Assembly: GCF_029962835.1 (NCBI RefSeq)
Contig: NC_080591.1
Location: 41,919,501 to 41,983,500, forward strand
Length of the DNA: 64,000 nucleotides
Source: Magnolia sinica
Lineage: Eukaryota > Streptophyta > Magnoliopsida > Magnoliales > Magnoliaceae
Direction: 5' to 3'
This document shows, one piece after another, positions 35,555 to 48,324 of this stretch. A program made the translations under genes and the position numbers. Within the stretch, counting starts at the first letter, position 1; each line of letters starts with the position of its first letter. A model generated the notes under the pieces. The model was not told the DNA's origin. It worked only from the letters and a program-made list of their open reading frames with translations, and made no database searches.

Positions 35555-36800
35555 ATACTGCCTTAGCCGTTGTGTCGCCTAGACTAGTGGATACAGGTTT
35601 TCTCTAAGCTAGAGTATTTAGCTTCATAGTTTGTGAATCGTCTGGTTAGATAGTAGATCGCTTGCTCTTTTCTTCATGTATCGTCGTGTTGGCCAAGAAC
35701 GCATCCGATTGCTTCTACTGTGACGAAGATATATAGTAGCAATGGCCTACCTGGAGTAGGTGGCATGAGCACTGGGGGATTCAGCAGGTACTTCTTGATT
35801 TTGTCGAAGGCCGCTTGACAGTCTTCATTCCATTCCTTTGGCGAGTTCTTCCGCTGGAGCTTGAATATGGACTCGCAGATCGGGGCGAGCTGTGCATTGA
35901 ATCGGCTGATATACTGGATCCGCCCGAGGAAGCCCGAATTTCTTTTTCAGTTTTGGGTGGTGGTATTTTAATGATTGCCTTGGTCTTAGTTTCATCCACC
36001 CGAATACCATCTTCGCTGACAATGAAGCCTAAAAGTTTACCTTGCACAGAAAACACATTTTTGTGGGTTGAGTCGGAGCTTGAACTTTTCTAGGCTATCG
36101 AAGAGCTTTTTGAGATCCTCGAAGTGTCCTTCGATCGTGCAAGATTTGATGATCATGTCGTCCACATAGACTTCCATTTCCTTATTTATCATGCCGTGGA
36201 ACAAGGTAGTCATGGCTCGCTGATATGTAGCTCCTGCATTCTTCAGCCCGAAGGGCATAACCTCGTAGTAGAAGGTTCCCCATGGTGTAATGAAGGAAGT
36301 CTTCTCGTAATCTTCAATAACCATCCTGATCTGATTGTAACCAGAGAATCCGTCCATGAAGGAGAAGATCTTGTGTCCAGCAGTATTATCCACCAGTGTG
36401 TTGTTATGGGGTAGAGGGAAATCGTCTTTAGGACTTGCTTTGTTGAGGTCCCTAAAATCGATTCACATTCTGACTTTCCCATCCTTCTTTGGAATTGGTA
36501 TGATATTTGTGAGCCATTCCGGGTAGTTGGAGATTACCAAGAATCCTGTATTGTATTGCTTGATGACTTCATCTCGAATTTTTAGGGCCCATTCTGGCTT
36601 CATTCTTCGAGCTTCTGCTTGATGGGCTTCACGTCTGGCTTTGTTAGTAAATGGTGCACCTCCAAGTCTTCATTGAGCCCTAGCATGTCTTCATAAGAGA
36701 AAGCAAAGTTAGACAACCTTGGTTTCAGAAACTCCATCATCCTCTGCTTGTGTTCTGGGGAGAGTGATCTACTGATGCGCACTTCTCTGGGGAGTTCCGC
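35555..36800 (-). pseudogene. Tat-like element reverse transcriptase
   Basis: The N-terminal part (36600-36782) reads FSYEDMLGLNEDLEVHHL and ends KPIKQKL. The fingers have IDFRDLNKASPKDDFPLPH after one stop near 36466. The palm (36037-36393) has FSFMDGFSGYNQIRM, PFGLKNAGATYQR and the catalytic YVDDMI. The thumb (35781-36056) starts GFIVSEDGIRVDETKTKAI and then shifts frame. The core RT motifs are intact; the polyprotein is not. Confidence 0.88.
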
Positions 36801-37969
36801 GGACCTAAGTTCACAATTTCAAAATTTTCTGCTACAACATTGGCCTTTGTTTCAAATTTTTTGAGTGAGTCCTCAAATTCGCGAGCAGTATCATCATTTC
36901 CCTCATTCAGGGCTTCATCCAAACCCATGAGCTCGAAGTCCAACTCTAGATCGAAATCATAAGAGTCGACCTCAAACTCTTGCGTTGTATCTGAGGTATT
37001 TGGCACAATGATTTTAGAAGGTTTTTCTATTATTTTTGTATTTTGAAAATTTTCTGGTGTTTTGTGGTTTTGAGGAATATTTGATTTTGTTTTTGTATTT
37101 TTGGGAAAATGGGATGTTTTTGTGTTTTAAAAATTTTCTGTTTTTTTTTTGTGTCGCCAAAGGATCCCTAACAGGATGGTGTTGTGAACCATGATTGATC
37201 TTGTCCTAGTTCGGGGTACCAACTACTATTTACATTGGCCTTTTTTTTTGGGACCGGCATCCATGGATGGTTCGCTGGTTGATTCGATCGTTAGGGGGAT
37301 GACTAACCATGGTGGTTCTTTCCCCCTTTCGATCCCACGGTTCTGCTCTGTCTATTCCTGTAGGTCACCTGTCCCGATGGCCATGATGTTTACTAGGCTG
37401 GGCTCAGAGTCAGAATCTGATTCAACTTCTTCGCCCAATAATTGAAGTTCTTCTGGCTCTTCAGGTTTATCTTGCGATGGGATTTTGATGTCCGTCCAGT
37501 CAAGGAAAGGCCACTTCCCTTTATCAATCCAATGGATGGGCTGCTTTTGCCCCTTGTGTCGCTGAGCTGGTGGTGAGGATAGGTCCTCTTGATTGTGGGT
37601 GGAAATGGGTGTCTCCCTGTTCTTGCCTTTGTCCCTTCTAAGGGGCATTCCTGGATCTGGGTCCTTTGTGGGTGGATCCTTATCTATGCCCCTAGCCCCA
37701 TGCGGTCAATCTAGGGGTTCTGCCCCTAACATCAGATGTGCTTTTGATGTCTTGAGGATCTTATCCCACCTTATAGGTGGCCAGATGGACTCTTAATTGG
37801 CAGGCTCTGAGAGTTTGAGTCGCCGGAGATGATCCTCAAGGGAAGTCATCGTGTCTCCACAAACTGCCCCAGCCTTGATGAATTTGATGGGTGTGCACCT
37901 AAATGTTTGACCCTTTCTTGGCCTTTCAGCTTGATCTTCTAGTGTCGGTTGATATCCCAGTCGTCGCCT

Positions 37970-39343
37970 CTACACGTTAGAGCGTGCTGGCTTTACTACC
38001 ATACCTTTCTCATGGAACTCGGTGCGGTAGTTCAGGATTAATCGTTCAGTAGGGGGAATGACATATTCAACAGCGAGAGGGTGTGGGTTGGCGATTGCAT
38101 TTACATTTTTGAATTCAAAGCTATGATACGATATGTCACCCTCTGCATGCTGAATGTCAATCAATGAGATGTCAGTTTCTGGGATATTGACCGTCACCGG
38201 TAGGATGGTTTCTGGCTCGGCCAATACTGTAATGATTCGATTTCTCGATGGGAATTTAACCCTTTGATGGAGGGTAGATGGGATGGTTCCAATAGCATGG
38301 AGCCATGGCCGCCCCAATAGGAGGTTAAATGAGGCAGGAATGTCAATGACCTGAAATATGACAAGGGTCATGTCTGGTCCAATTTATAGTTCGAGGTCAA
38401 TTTCTACCTCAACCTGTCTTCAAGAGCTATCGAAGGCTCTAACACTCATGGTGCTGGACCTGAAAGAAGACGGTTCTATCCCTAATCGTTCGACAGTCCT
38501 CAAAGGGCAAACATTTAGGCTTGATCCATTATCTATGAGTACGAGTGAAACTTTGAAATTCTCATAACGGACAATTATATTTAGTGAGCGCCCATGTTTG
38601 CGACCTTCAGGTGGCAGTTCCTCATCAGAGAAAGTTATGGCTCGTGGCGCGAGGAGTTGTCCGATCATACTTGCCACCATTTTGAGAGGTACATCAGGAG
38701 AGATATGGGCATCATTCAATGTTTTTACAAAGATTTCTCGATGCAATCTTGATTTGCATAGGAGTTCCCAGATGAAAATTTGTGCGGGAATCGATTTGAG
38801 CTGTGCTGCTATATCGTAGGCAACATCGATTTTCTGGGTGGTTCCCAGCGAAATTCCCCAGGTTTCCTTTGGGTTTTGATTGTCTCTCTTGAAATATCTT
38901 CCGTTGTTGCCCACTTCCGCGCATTCTGAGTAGTGCCATGGGACTGCTTTCGGGTCGTAGGAGGGAACCGCTCTTCCTTCCAGGTATATTATTGGTTCTT
39001 GAGGTTGAGGGGTTGTGGCGAGAATCATTTGTGAGAGACTTGGTGATTTCTCTTGAGGTGCTGCCAAGTCTTGGTGAGATTTGACATTAGGATTCTCTTC
39101 CTCCATTTGCTGTGTGGGAGAGGTCCTCTGGGCATGTGCCAGTTGGTGTGGCATCAGAAATTTTGGGGCTTGAACCGGGGTTGCCCCTTGCAAGGTTAGC
39201 AGAGTTAGATAAGGGAGACCTATCGGGAGAACAACGGGTTCAAAATTTGACCTTGGATTTGCCGAATTTAGGGCGGGACGTGCCCCTTGGGGAGTGTGAT
39301 GTTGAGGATATGACCTGGTGGATGCTGGGGGTGCCCCTTGCAA
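37970..39343 (-). pseudogene. Tat-like element protease region
   Basis: The segment 38420-39343 ends with VSLVLIDNGSSLNVCPLRTV, the aspartic protease active site in its Tat form (DNGS, where most have DSG or DTG). A stop separates it from 37970-38371, which begins VIFQVIDIPASFNLLLGRPW and continues the retropepsin fold with LLGRPWLH. The upstream part, rich in proline and glutamine, links to gag. The protease would cleave Gag-Pol. Confidence 0.8.
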
Positions 39344-39879
39344 GACGATAGGTGGAGTTGTTGATGCTGCTTCAAGGAAGACAAGAGGCTATGTTGTTGG
39401 TGCTGCTTCAAGGAAGACAAGAGGTTGTGTGATTGGTGCTGCTTCAAGGAATACCTATGGCCCAGGCGATGACACCTATTGGTATCCTCATGTCCGATTT
39501 TCTGTACCAGGCATGATTGCTTGTATGAAATGATGTGGAGAGGAGTGTATGGGTTGCCCTCCTTCAATATGGTTGACGGTAGAGGTGCTGAATGTGCTGG
39601 GTTCTGCTTGATGCGATGGCAGGGGATTTTGGAGAATGTTAGCCTGAGCTATATTATTGGCCTACGGGGTGATCGCAATCTTCTGATTTTCGATTAAATC
39701 TTGGACCACATGTTTCAAAGAAAAGCAGCGGTCCGTTAAGTGGCCAAGAGCCTGATGGTATGCGTAGTATTGATTTTCGTTGTAATCGGGCGGCAAGGGA
39801 TTAGGTGGAAGTCACGGTTGGAGTGGTGTCAAGAGTTACTTTTACATTAGCATTATCAGAACCTGACTATATGTTTATA

Positions 39880-41542
39880 TTAAAAGGGTGAACTTCCTTC
39901 CCAACATTGCTTGCTTATATGGTCCTTGCGCATTCCCCCTGGGCAGTTGTAATTGTTGTTGAGATGGCTGTGTCTGATATCCCTATTGGGTTTGCTGTGG
40001 TTGGTACTGCCTATTTGACTGTGGCTGATACTGCCTATCTTGTTGTTGCTCTGGTTGTGGAGCATACTGATTGTCTCGAGTGTTAGCAACGATATTATTA
40101 ACCTTTGTCGTGCGCTGTGCAACAATAGTGCCGTTTCCATTTCCGTATCCAACAGGTTTCCCCTCGACTTTGTTTCTTTTGATTGTAGGGGTCTGGTGTG
40201 GCCATGAGAAATGGTTCCGGCTCTGATCCCGGCTTCCACTTGTTCTCCAGCTCGGATGAGCTGGGAGAAATTTACGTATTGATATGAGATTAGATATCCT
40301 GAAATGGTGGGATTTTTTAAATGTACGATCATGGATATATGCTCCTCGTCATCGATGGGGTTTGTCATTCGGGCCGCCATGGCTCGCCATCATCCTACGT
40401 ATGTTGATAAGGATTCGTTGCTTTTTTGTCTCAAAGTAGCCAGGTCAGATCTTCTCGGAGCCATATTCAGGTTGCATGAGAACCTGTCAATGAATGCCTG
40501 GGAGAGTTTTTCCCAGGTTCTGATTTGATGGTTGTCTAGTGAGGTGTACCAATCCAAAGCGTCACCCTTAAGGGATTTCTGGAAGAGCCGTATCAAGGCT
40601 CCATCATTCCCTACTATCGCATTGAGTTCCCCATAAAATGCTTTTAGGTGTGTTGTGGGGCATCCACTACCATCATACCTTTTGAATTTTGGTACCTCGA
40701 AGTTTGGAGGTACTCTGGTGTCTCGGAAGGGACAAAGGTCCCTGAATTTAGTGGATGGGTGATCCACTCCTTGCTGTCTCTGAAGCTGATTTTGCACCAT
40801 TTGCAGTTGTTCTCATAATTCTTCGATTTCTGACTTGCCTTGCTGTGGATATCTTGCTCCTTGCTGTAGGGCTTGTGCTGCTTCCTCTTCACATGGATCA
40901 AGGACGAGGGGTTGTTGGAAGGATGGTGGACTCCTGGTGGCAGGAGGTAGTTGGAATTGAACGCTGCTCCCTTTTGGAGGAGGGTGTGATGTTCGGAAGT
41001 GGCTCCCGCCTGGGGTATCTGCCAATTTCGGAAGGTTGCTCCCGTTAGGGGGAGTGACTTGGACTCGAAACTGGCCCCCTTCATGGACATCCACCAGTTC
41101 TTGTCTGTGGTTCCCATGAGGGGGAACTTGTGTTGTAACTTGATTGTTGTGATGTGTTGGGTAGTGATGTGTGGGAGGGTTACTCCCGATTGTTGACAGC
41201 TGTTGATCTTGTGCTGACTCTTCTGGGAGAGAGAGTATGGGATTTGCTGGAGGAATGAGGGAGAAGGCAAAAGGGGTTTGAGGGAGTGAACTCTTTTGTA
41301 CACTAGGTTGAATTGCCTATATATTTGGTGTGACATTTGAACTAAGCGAAGTAACAGTTCTTGCACTGTTCGGAGACTATGGGCCATCTCTTGCATGGTG
41401 GTGTTGGTTTGTGGTTTGCTGGAGCCACTGGTAGCGACACGGATGTAGGTGCGGGTGCTGATGTTTCGAGAGCTGGCTGAGCTGCCGGTTCTTCTTTATG
41501 GGTAGCTTGAGAGGTCATGGCTGCGCGGGATCGAGTGGTCAT
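39880..41542 (-). pseudogene. Tat-like element gag
   Basis: A likely start is ATG at 41542 (MTTRSRAAM), just inside the primer-binding site. The N-terminal part is rich in proline, glutamine and histidine. The conserved gag core lies at 40390-40800: FEVPKFKRYDGSGCPTTHLK, GDALDWYTSLD and WEKLSQAFIDRFSCN. It continues at 39880-40380 with ISMIVHLKNPTISGYL in the same region. At least three frame changes break it. Confidence 0.8.
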
Positions 41543-41674
41543 GGTTCGAATCTATGCCCAAGAAAGTGCAAGCCAAAGATGTTTTTTTTATATGAATATA
41601 GTGATGATATCTCTTGAGATTAAAATACCACACACTTTCGAGTCGGGTCTCAGCCAGTGCGAGCGAGCAAATTC

Positions 41675-41692
41675 CCCAGTGGAGTCACCATT
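41675..41692 (-). promoter_or_regulatory. Primer-binding site of Tat-like element
   Basis: The minus strand reads TGGTGACTCCACTGGGGA just inside the 5' LTR. The TGG start fits the 3' end of a tRNA; I cannot name the tRNA with confidence. Confidence 0.6.
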
Positions 41693-41693
41693 C

Positions 41694-43109
41694 TATAGAC
41701 ACTGAAAAATCGGCGCCCACGCTGATTAGTGTTTTTAATATGGGTGATTATGAATGTTGGAGTCACCACTAGCCGAATAATCTCAGAATCCCACAGTTGG
41801 ATAGAACTGTAGAATACGTAAAGTCAGAGAAATCTGAAAACTTCCCTCCTTTTGATTGACTCCTGGTCTGCTATCCGAGATTATGGGTAAGGGACCTCGG
41901 TTATAAAGAGGGAAGGTATTAGGCACCCTCTCTGCCCGTACAAATGTACGGTCTCTAGTTAGTGTAGTAAAACAATCTCAAGGGATGATGTATGCTGTGG
42001 TCGAGATGGGTCTAAGCACACACGTAGATTTCTGATGTAGCAAGATCCGAGACTTCGGCAAGTCACAGAGCATACATCCAACGGCGTGTCTAGAAGGCGG
42101 ATGTAATGATGCTTATGTAAAAAGGTAAAGAAGAATGGACTAGATCATTAGGAATTTCTGATGTGACAGGATCCGGTGTATGATAAGTTATAGAGCATAC
42201 GTTCACTAGAGATCTAGAGGAGCAGGGGGGTTGAGAAGGGAATAGATGTCATGGTGAATGCTTGTATGTAAAATGAATGGATCTTTGACTTGATTTTTGA
42301 GTGAGCTAAGGTATGGATTGAACCATGATCAATCTAGGCTAGATTTATGGATTGGAAAGGTTGAGAAGAAGGCTAGGGGGTGGCTGGAAATTTTGAATCG
42401 TTGAAGGCTTGGGAGCTCCTTCCCTTTCCTTCACTCTCTTCCTCACTCTCTCTCTTTCTTTCTCACTTAGCCCTAGAAATGTGAAGCGGCTTGTTGGGGA
42501 TGGATCAAATGATAAGAGGAGAGGGCTATTTATAGCCTTCTTCAATGGCATTGTTGTAAATAGGGGGTAGGTAAGGGTTAAAATTTGGAAATGGAGGCCA
42601 CGTGGCACATTCCCATTGGCTTTGGGGGCCGGTAAAATGGTAAATAGTGAAGATGGGGAGGGTAAATACCAGAGAAAGTTGGCTTTTGGACGCTGGGACA
42701 GCTGTCCACACGTGAGCCGCATGTGACGGCACTCCGAGTACCGCCGGTGGTAGTCAGACTACTGTCGGCGGTAGTCAGACTACTGCCCGGGCTCTGTTCG
42801 AGCTGGGTTCACGGGTGCGGGCTTTGTCTGATGTGCTGGTTCGAACGGTGGCTTCCTTCTGGGGTTTTATGACTCATCCAGGTTGGCTGGGGCTTGGGTA
42901 ATGGGTTCTAGTCATGGTATAAGGTATAGGCAGGGGCTGTGTGTGGATTGAACGTTTGGATTAAGGTTTTGGTTCTCGGTTTAGAAGTTTTGAGGTTTTT
43001 GTGGTAGGGTTAAGTTTAGGCTAGGATTAGGGTTTGGTTTAAGGTGTGATGATGGTTCCTGGCCTCTTTTAGCCTTTTTCAAGATGTTATCCTGGGTGGG
43101 GTGTCTACA
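41694..43109 (-). repeat. Tat-like element, 5' LTR (1416 bp)
   Basis: Its inner end (plus-strand start) reads TATAGACACTG, where the 3' LTR has TGTAGACACTG; its outer end is GTGTCTACA. Confidence 0.92.
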
Positions 43110-43876
43110 CCCGATAACAGAAAAGAAAAGAGAAATTTTCTCTCTTTTTCTCAACCGACAACAATTTGGACGGACGGGGCCCGTTCGTGGTGATGCTGGC
43201 CCACCATGACCATCTAATCAGATGATCTGAACCATCTATCATGTTCAGATGTGGGATCTGAGCAAAACCAAGCCTTTCCCGCACCATAAAACCCGAGGGC
43301 ATGTGCACAATTTCTGGTGCAAACAGGTCACGTGTGATGGTTTCTGAAAACAACAACTCCACGTTATTGCCAGGCTGGAATTCCGAGTCATCTAGACTCC
43401 TTAGAACTCGGCGGTCCATTTCGAACAAATCCAAGAGTGTAGAAAGCTCCGTTATAGTGATTAGGGCATTAAACCGCAACTCAGGATCAGTTGCAGTGGA
43501 GGAAACTCAGGCCTCATCTTTAAAGCGCTCTTATCCTTCCAAAATGTGGGTCCCACTATGATCAGTGATCAAATCCTCACCATTCATGCGAATCTGATTG
43601 GTGGGATAGTCACCAAATCATGATCCGCCATTAACGGTGGAATCATCTTCCTCGTTCAGCCAGCTAAACCACCAACTGATTGTGGACCCCGAACCCTGAT
43701 CAAAGGCGTCCATCTAATGGGCCTTAATATCTAAAGTCCCATTGCAGCATTAGATTACAGCCAGGCAAACACAGTTGGATCAAATCATCTTAGAATTAGC
43801 AGATTGCGTGATTAATCTTGTAACTAATCTCAGATATTAGTAGTGTCTGAATCCTCTAGAAGAGGATTAATCTGTT

Positions 43877-43886
43877 CTATAAATAC
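43877..43886 (+). promoter_or_regulatory. TATA box of the 4.1 kb solo LTR
   Basis: CTATAAATAC, followed by a GA-rich leader from 44030. Confidence 0.55.
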
Positions 43887-46527
43887 CTGCCCTTTAGGGC
43901 AGCAGATTCAAAAAGAGGGAAAAGGAAAAAAAATAAAAGGAGAGAAAAGAGTACTGTTGCTTCCCTGCCACACTACAACGCGTTTGGCTGGGTCCCACTT
44001 AGAACTTAACCTTCAAAGAGAAACAGAACGAGAGAGAGAGAGAGAGAGGGGGGGGGGGAGAGAGAGAGAAATAAGAGTGAGAGAGAGGGAGAAGATAGTG
44101 AGAGAGATAGAAGAAGGGAGTGAGTAAGGGACAGCTGCTAGAACTGGTTTCCAGGTGCTGTTACAGCTCGACTCGGCCATCCGATGCACTAAATCGACTC
44201 GCCACTGATTTTGACTATTGCAGCTCAAATCAACAACGTACTTTGTCGTAGATCGAGAGGAACCAATCAGCTGTGAGACAATCCCAACCATCGGACGATT
44301 CCAGGTAATTAGACCGCTAACTCAACCAAGTTAACGATCGAGTTGCTGTCAAGTCTATAGTTTTCTAACAATGGTAAACATCGTGTTGTTGTTTCAGTTT
44401 GGTAATATTCGACCAGACCCACTCCACGCCATCATCTGGATAAAATGGTAACCAGGTATGGAACCAAACACTCCTACCTATGTTTAAAATTTCTTCTCAA
44501 CTTAGTTACGAGTTAGCGCGACTCAGAGCTACATTTCGGGGTAAAAACCTTGATTTAAATTAGTGAAGGAGATCGGTTTGCATCAACATAACTGCACTGT
44601 CAGACATTTTAAACCAATCTCGGTTGTTGTTATAGCATCAATGCAACTCGTTATCGAGCTGACTCCACCCAGCTGAGTCCTTGAGACTGAGTCACAATCG
44701 AGTCAGTCGTTTTCTGACTCGACCGAACCTGCATTTCAGGATGAAACCCTAATCAGATTCGGAGAATCGTTTCACTCCAATCTGTCTACCACATCATGTA
44801 GCATGACTCAAATCCCAATCTCAACTAGTTCGGGATTGGGGAGTTCCAACTGAGTCAACTCAGTAACGACTCATTATGACCCTAGAAAGACTCATTCAGG
44901 TACCACTTACAATAGCCCTTCTTGAGGAACAACCATTCCTTCAACATGGTTTTGAAACAAGCAAACTACCTAAGGCCGTACCCAACTAGATGAAAATTGA
45001 GAAGTCCAACCCAGTCAACTCCACCGTAACTTGCTGGAGTCTTGTAGCACCTTATTTAGGACTGTCTTACAACTGGAACCCTAGAAGGATACTTACCTTC
45101 TATTAGTTTCAAACCAAATAATGAAGAAAATCTCAAATCACCCATAGTCCATGCATGGACTAGAATAATATTTGATTTTCATTTGCTTTGATTTAGGAAT
45201 TCATAAACTCACCTTAAAAGGAAAACCAAATCAAGTGGAACTTTCAATCAAGGTGAGGGATATCCCACATGGCTTCATTATTTCATGGAATTCTAAAATA
45301 ATTGTAGAAAGATATTATAATTGTGTAAATAGTAGTTGTGTTCCTTTAACTTTGAATTGACATGAATAAACATGTGGGAATGCCTTAATTTATGTTACCC
45401 CAACATATCTTATGAGAATTGCTTTAAGATCACCATGCCATATTGGGAATTGCTTGTGTACATGTACATTTCTACTTATTGCACATTCATTATGCCACAT
45501 TTGAAATTACTTAAGTACATATATACATCTTCTAGTTAGATTAAATGTAAGAGTTCTTACTTCCACTACAATAATAAGCTTGCTCCATTTCTCATTATAT
45601 GGGTTAGAATTGTTATAGCTTGATACAAATGAATATCTCTTTTCTTATGATGTGTAATAATCATGTTACTATCCTAATGTATTTGAAATATCATATTTGG
45701 GCTCTCCTTTGGACCTTGGGAAAGTAAATGAATTTATATTGAGTTCATATTTGAATGCTAGATATCCTATTAAAGGACTACAAGTCTTGATCATGCTTAT
45801 GAGAGTAATCTTGTTAATCCTATGGAATATGTATGAGCATCATGGTACATGACATTCACGCATGACATATGAGCTTTTTTAGATGCTCAATGTAAGCCAT
45901 ACTCTGTTCGATTTACTGAAAGTTTCAACACTTTAGTTTAACTCACAGAATCTGTACATTTGGGTTACTTTGGGCGCTTTTCTTTACATGAGGCTTTTTC
46001 GGGATTAGACACTCCTCGGGCATACTTCGTGTATTTTTCTAGGATATATCCTTGGATGCACTCACCTATATGGTCTTTTTCGGGTGGCTAGTTCTCCTTG
46101 GGCGTACCTATGAGTATTTTTTTGGGTGACTAGTTCTCCTTGGGCGACCCTTTATTTTGACAGCTGGATGTGCATCCCCAGACTGCGACTTGAGCATACA
46201 TTCACTCCTCCATACATTACATATAAGTTCATATTCTTCTCATTATGATTTAATATATTAGTTTGAACTATTTTGAAATGACTCGATATGTATGAATCCT
46301 TGCGGGAAATTCCCACTGAGTTTTCACTCACCCAATCGTGCAGTTGCACCATATAGATGCAGGATTGATGACAGGTGGAGACCCCTATGACGGGAACTTA
46401 GGGATAACTGAGGAGGAGCTCGGCAAGGAGAGCCTTTGTACCGATGTAGTTGAGCTGTTGGAGCTCAACTGATAATTTTGGATTTGTATATTTTCATGTC
46501 TCATACTTTATCTTTTACTTGGATTGT

Positions 46528-46533
46528 AATAAA
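46528..46533 (+). terminator. Polyadenylation signal of the 4.1 kb solo LTR
   Basis: AATAAA about 220 bp before the LTR end, on the same strand as the TATA box. Confidence 0.45.
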
Positions 46534-46752
46534 AATTTCCCTGTTGTGGGATTTCATCTTATTTCCATTTACATGTATTAGACTTCCTTTTGTTACTCTT
46601 GATATCCCTGACTTATATAGTGATTGCTTTACTTCATGCTTTGAAATTTACCATTAATTGGATGTATGATGGTCCACCTCATAACGTAATACTCAGGTTC
46701 TCAATGAGGAGTAACTATCCTCGGGTTTTGAGAACCAGGGTGTTACAGTATG

Positions 46753-48021
46753 TGGCCCAGTAATTGGACTGGATTAGGTCCATTGAGCTCGCTACCCTCC
46801 ATGATAATTTTTCGACCTTTAAACAGATCCATTATAGAGTTCCTGGACTCCAACAGGCTTAAACACGACGTCCCAGACCCCCTCCCTACCTGGTTGCGAG
46901 AATTTATAGTGCAAGGAGGTTTCTGCACTACATACGGTGAAGACAGATCAGTTTGGCCATTGGACCCTTCGGGGAAATTTTCTGTTAAAACAGCTTGGGA
47001 CGTCACCCGTGACACCTCCGGCCGAAATTCATTTGACACCATCTCATCCCCCCTAAGCTCTCCCTTCTGGCGTGGAAGCTTCTCAATCGTTCCTTGCCCA
47101 TCGACGACCTCATCTAAAAGAAAGGGGTCTGTTTGGCCTCCAAATGCTCCTGCTGCCTGAACGGTCATTCGCGTGGTCCCAACATAGAGTCATCTTCTCA
47201 CCTCTTCATGGAGTGCGCTGGCTTCTTAGCTTTGGTCTCAAGTTGCTGCCCTACTCGGGATACCCATGTTTAGCCAATCATCCATTCAGGACCGTCTTAA
47301 TTAGTGGTGGCTCAGGCCCTTGTAGCGTTCCATCAGTAGTTTGTGCTTTCGGCTGGCCCCTGTCTTCCTTCTTTAGGGGATCTGGAAAGCAAGAAATGAG
47401 GCTCGTTTCGACAGAAGGTAACCCTCTTCTTCTGTCTTACTCTCCAGATTTAAATGGTGGTTCGACACTCTCTTCCCGAAGTTTGCTAAATCAATGTCTC
47501 CGGCCGCCCAGGCCAGTCCGACTACCTCTCCCGGTCCAATCTCCTCATCTTGCTAGCGGTGCTTCCATAATTAGATGGTCCAGGCCCATCGAGGGCTTTC
47601 TAAAGCTAAACATAGATGCTCGGCCTTGTATAATCCAGGTCCAGCTGGTGGTGGAGGAATTTGTCGTGATCAGCAGGGTAATGTGGTCTTTGCCTTTGCT
47701 AATGGATACGGTGATGCTTCTAACAACCTAGCAGAATTAAGGGCAATCCATGACGAAATATCTATCTGCATCGAGAAGGGGTTGCATAAAATTATTCTAG
47801 AATCAGACTCTTTTTGGGTTATGCATTGTCTTCATGCAAGATGCACCCCATCTTGGAAGTCGGCATATTGGCTATCCAAAATTTTTTCCCTTCTTCTCAG
47901 AGGTTCCTTTCATATCGTCCACTCTTTTCGCAAAGCGAATAGTCCTGCCAACAGTTTGGCCAAGCTTGGTAGTAGCTCTCAAACCAACAAATTCTTTCCT
48001 ACTCTCGCCTCCTTACCCTGA
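46753..48021 (+). pseudogene. LINE zinc-binding region and RNase H domain
   Basis: The first part (46753-47160) reads DRSVWPLDPSGKFSVKTAWD, the usual segment ahead of the zf-RVT motif. RNase H starts near 47600 as LKLNIDA, then shifts frame near 47635 to NPGPAGGGGICRDQQGNVVF, SNNLAELRAIHDEI and IILESDSFWVMHCL (47575-48021). The D, E, D positions of the RNase H fold are recognisable (NID, AELRA, ESDS). At least two frameshifts break the protein. It would degrade the RNA of the RNA-DNA hybrid during retrotransposition. Confidence 0.85.
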
Positions 48022-48324
48022 ATCACGAGGGGCCTCAATCTCTTGACAAGGCAGGCTTTAGGATCATCAGAGCGCATTCCTCATAGCAGTATGGCTAGCC
48101 CTGTCGTTCTTTTTTGGGTTTTTTATGGCTGCTTTCAAGTCCTCTTGGAGCCTCTTTTTTGTCTTATTTTTGTCTTTAGAAGATCGACACGATAGCAGAG
48201 GTCTGAAATCTTTTTGTTGGGACCATCCTGAAATCTTGTATATTTCTCAGATCAATGAAACTTTAGTGGCATAGGCCTACTTTCCTTTAAAAAAAAGAAA
48301 AAAAAAGAGGTCTATTGCGATGTG

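Larger units (their letters stand above)
27707..43109 (-). mobile_element. Ty3/gypsy element of Tat-like type, complete, 15.4 kb
   Basis: Flanked by the perfect 5-bp duplication CCCGA (27702-27706 and 43110-43114). LTRs are 27707-29119 and 41694-43109. On the minus strand, from the right, come PBS, gag, protease, RT, RNase H, a second RNase H and integrase (41542 to 33993). On the plus strand, between integrase and the 3' LTR, lies a long extra ORF. Integrase after RT gives Ty3/gypsy; the second RNase H and the antisense extra ORF point to the Tat/Retand-like lineage. Frames have stops and frameshifts, so it is not autonomous. Confidence 0.9.
27226..46747 (+). mobile_element. Solo LTR (gypsy, Tekay/Del-like), ~4.1 kb, split by a Tat-like element
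   Basis: It begins TGTAACACCCC and ends GGGTGTTACA (10-bp inverted ends), with perfect flanking duplications GTATG (27221-27225 and 46748-46752). Its own sequence is 27226-27706 plus 43115-46747, 4114 bp. It has a TATA box (43877-43886), a GA-rich leader (44030-44077) and an AATAAA (46528), all on the plus strand, consistent with one long LTR. No gag-pol is present. A 41-44 bp direct repeat ('ggctagttctccttgggcg') lies at about 46080-46150. Confidence 0.85.
26824..48306 (+). mobile_element. 5'-truncated LINE, split by a 19.5 kb nested insertion
   Basis: Its own sequence is 26824-27225 plus 46753-48306, about 1.96 kb. It has an 18-bp target duplication and an A-rich tail (48287-48306), both signs of target-primed reverse transcription. 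It keeps only the end of the RT polyprotein and an RNase H domain, so it was truncated on insertion, as most LINE copies are. The sequence that splits it is the solo LTR at 27226-46747. Confidence 0.88.

Noticed and set aside
45172..45360. 62-codon plus-strand frame in the 4.1 kb solo LTR
   Set aside because: Short, no motif, in the middle of non-coding LTR sequence.
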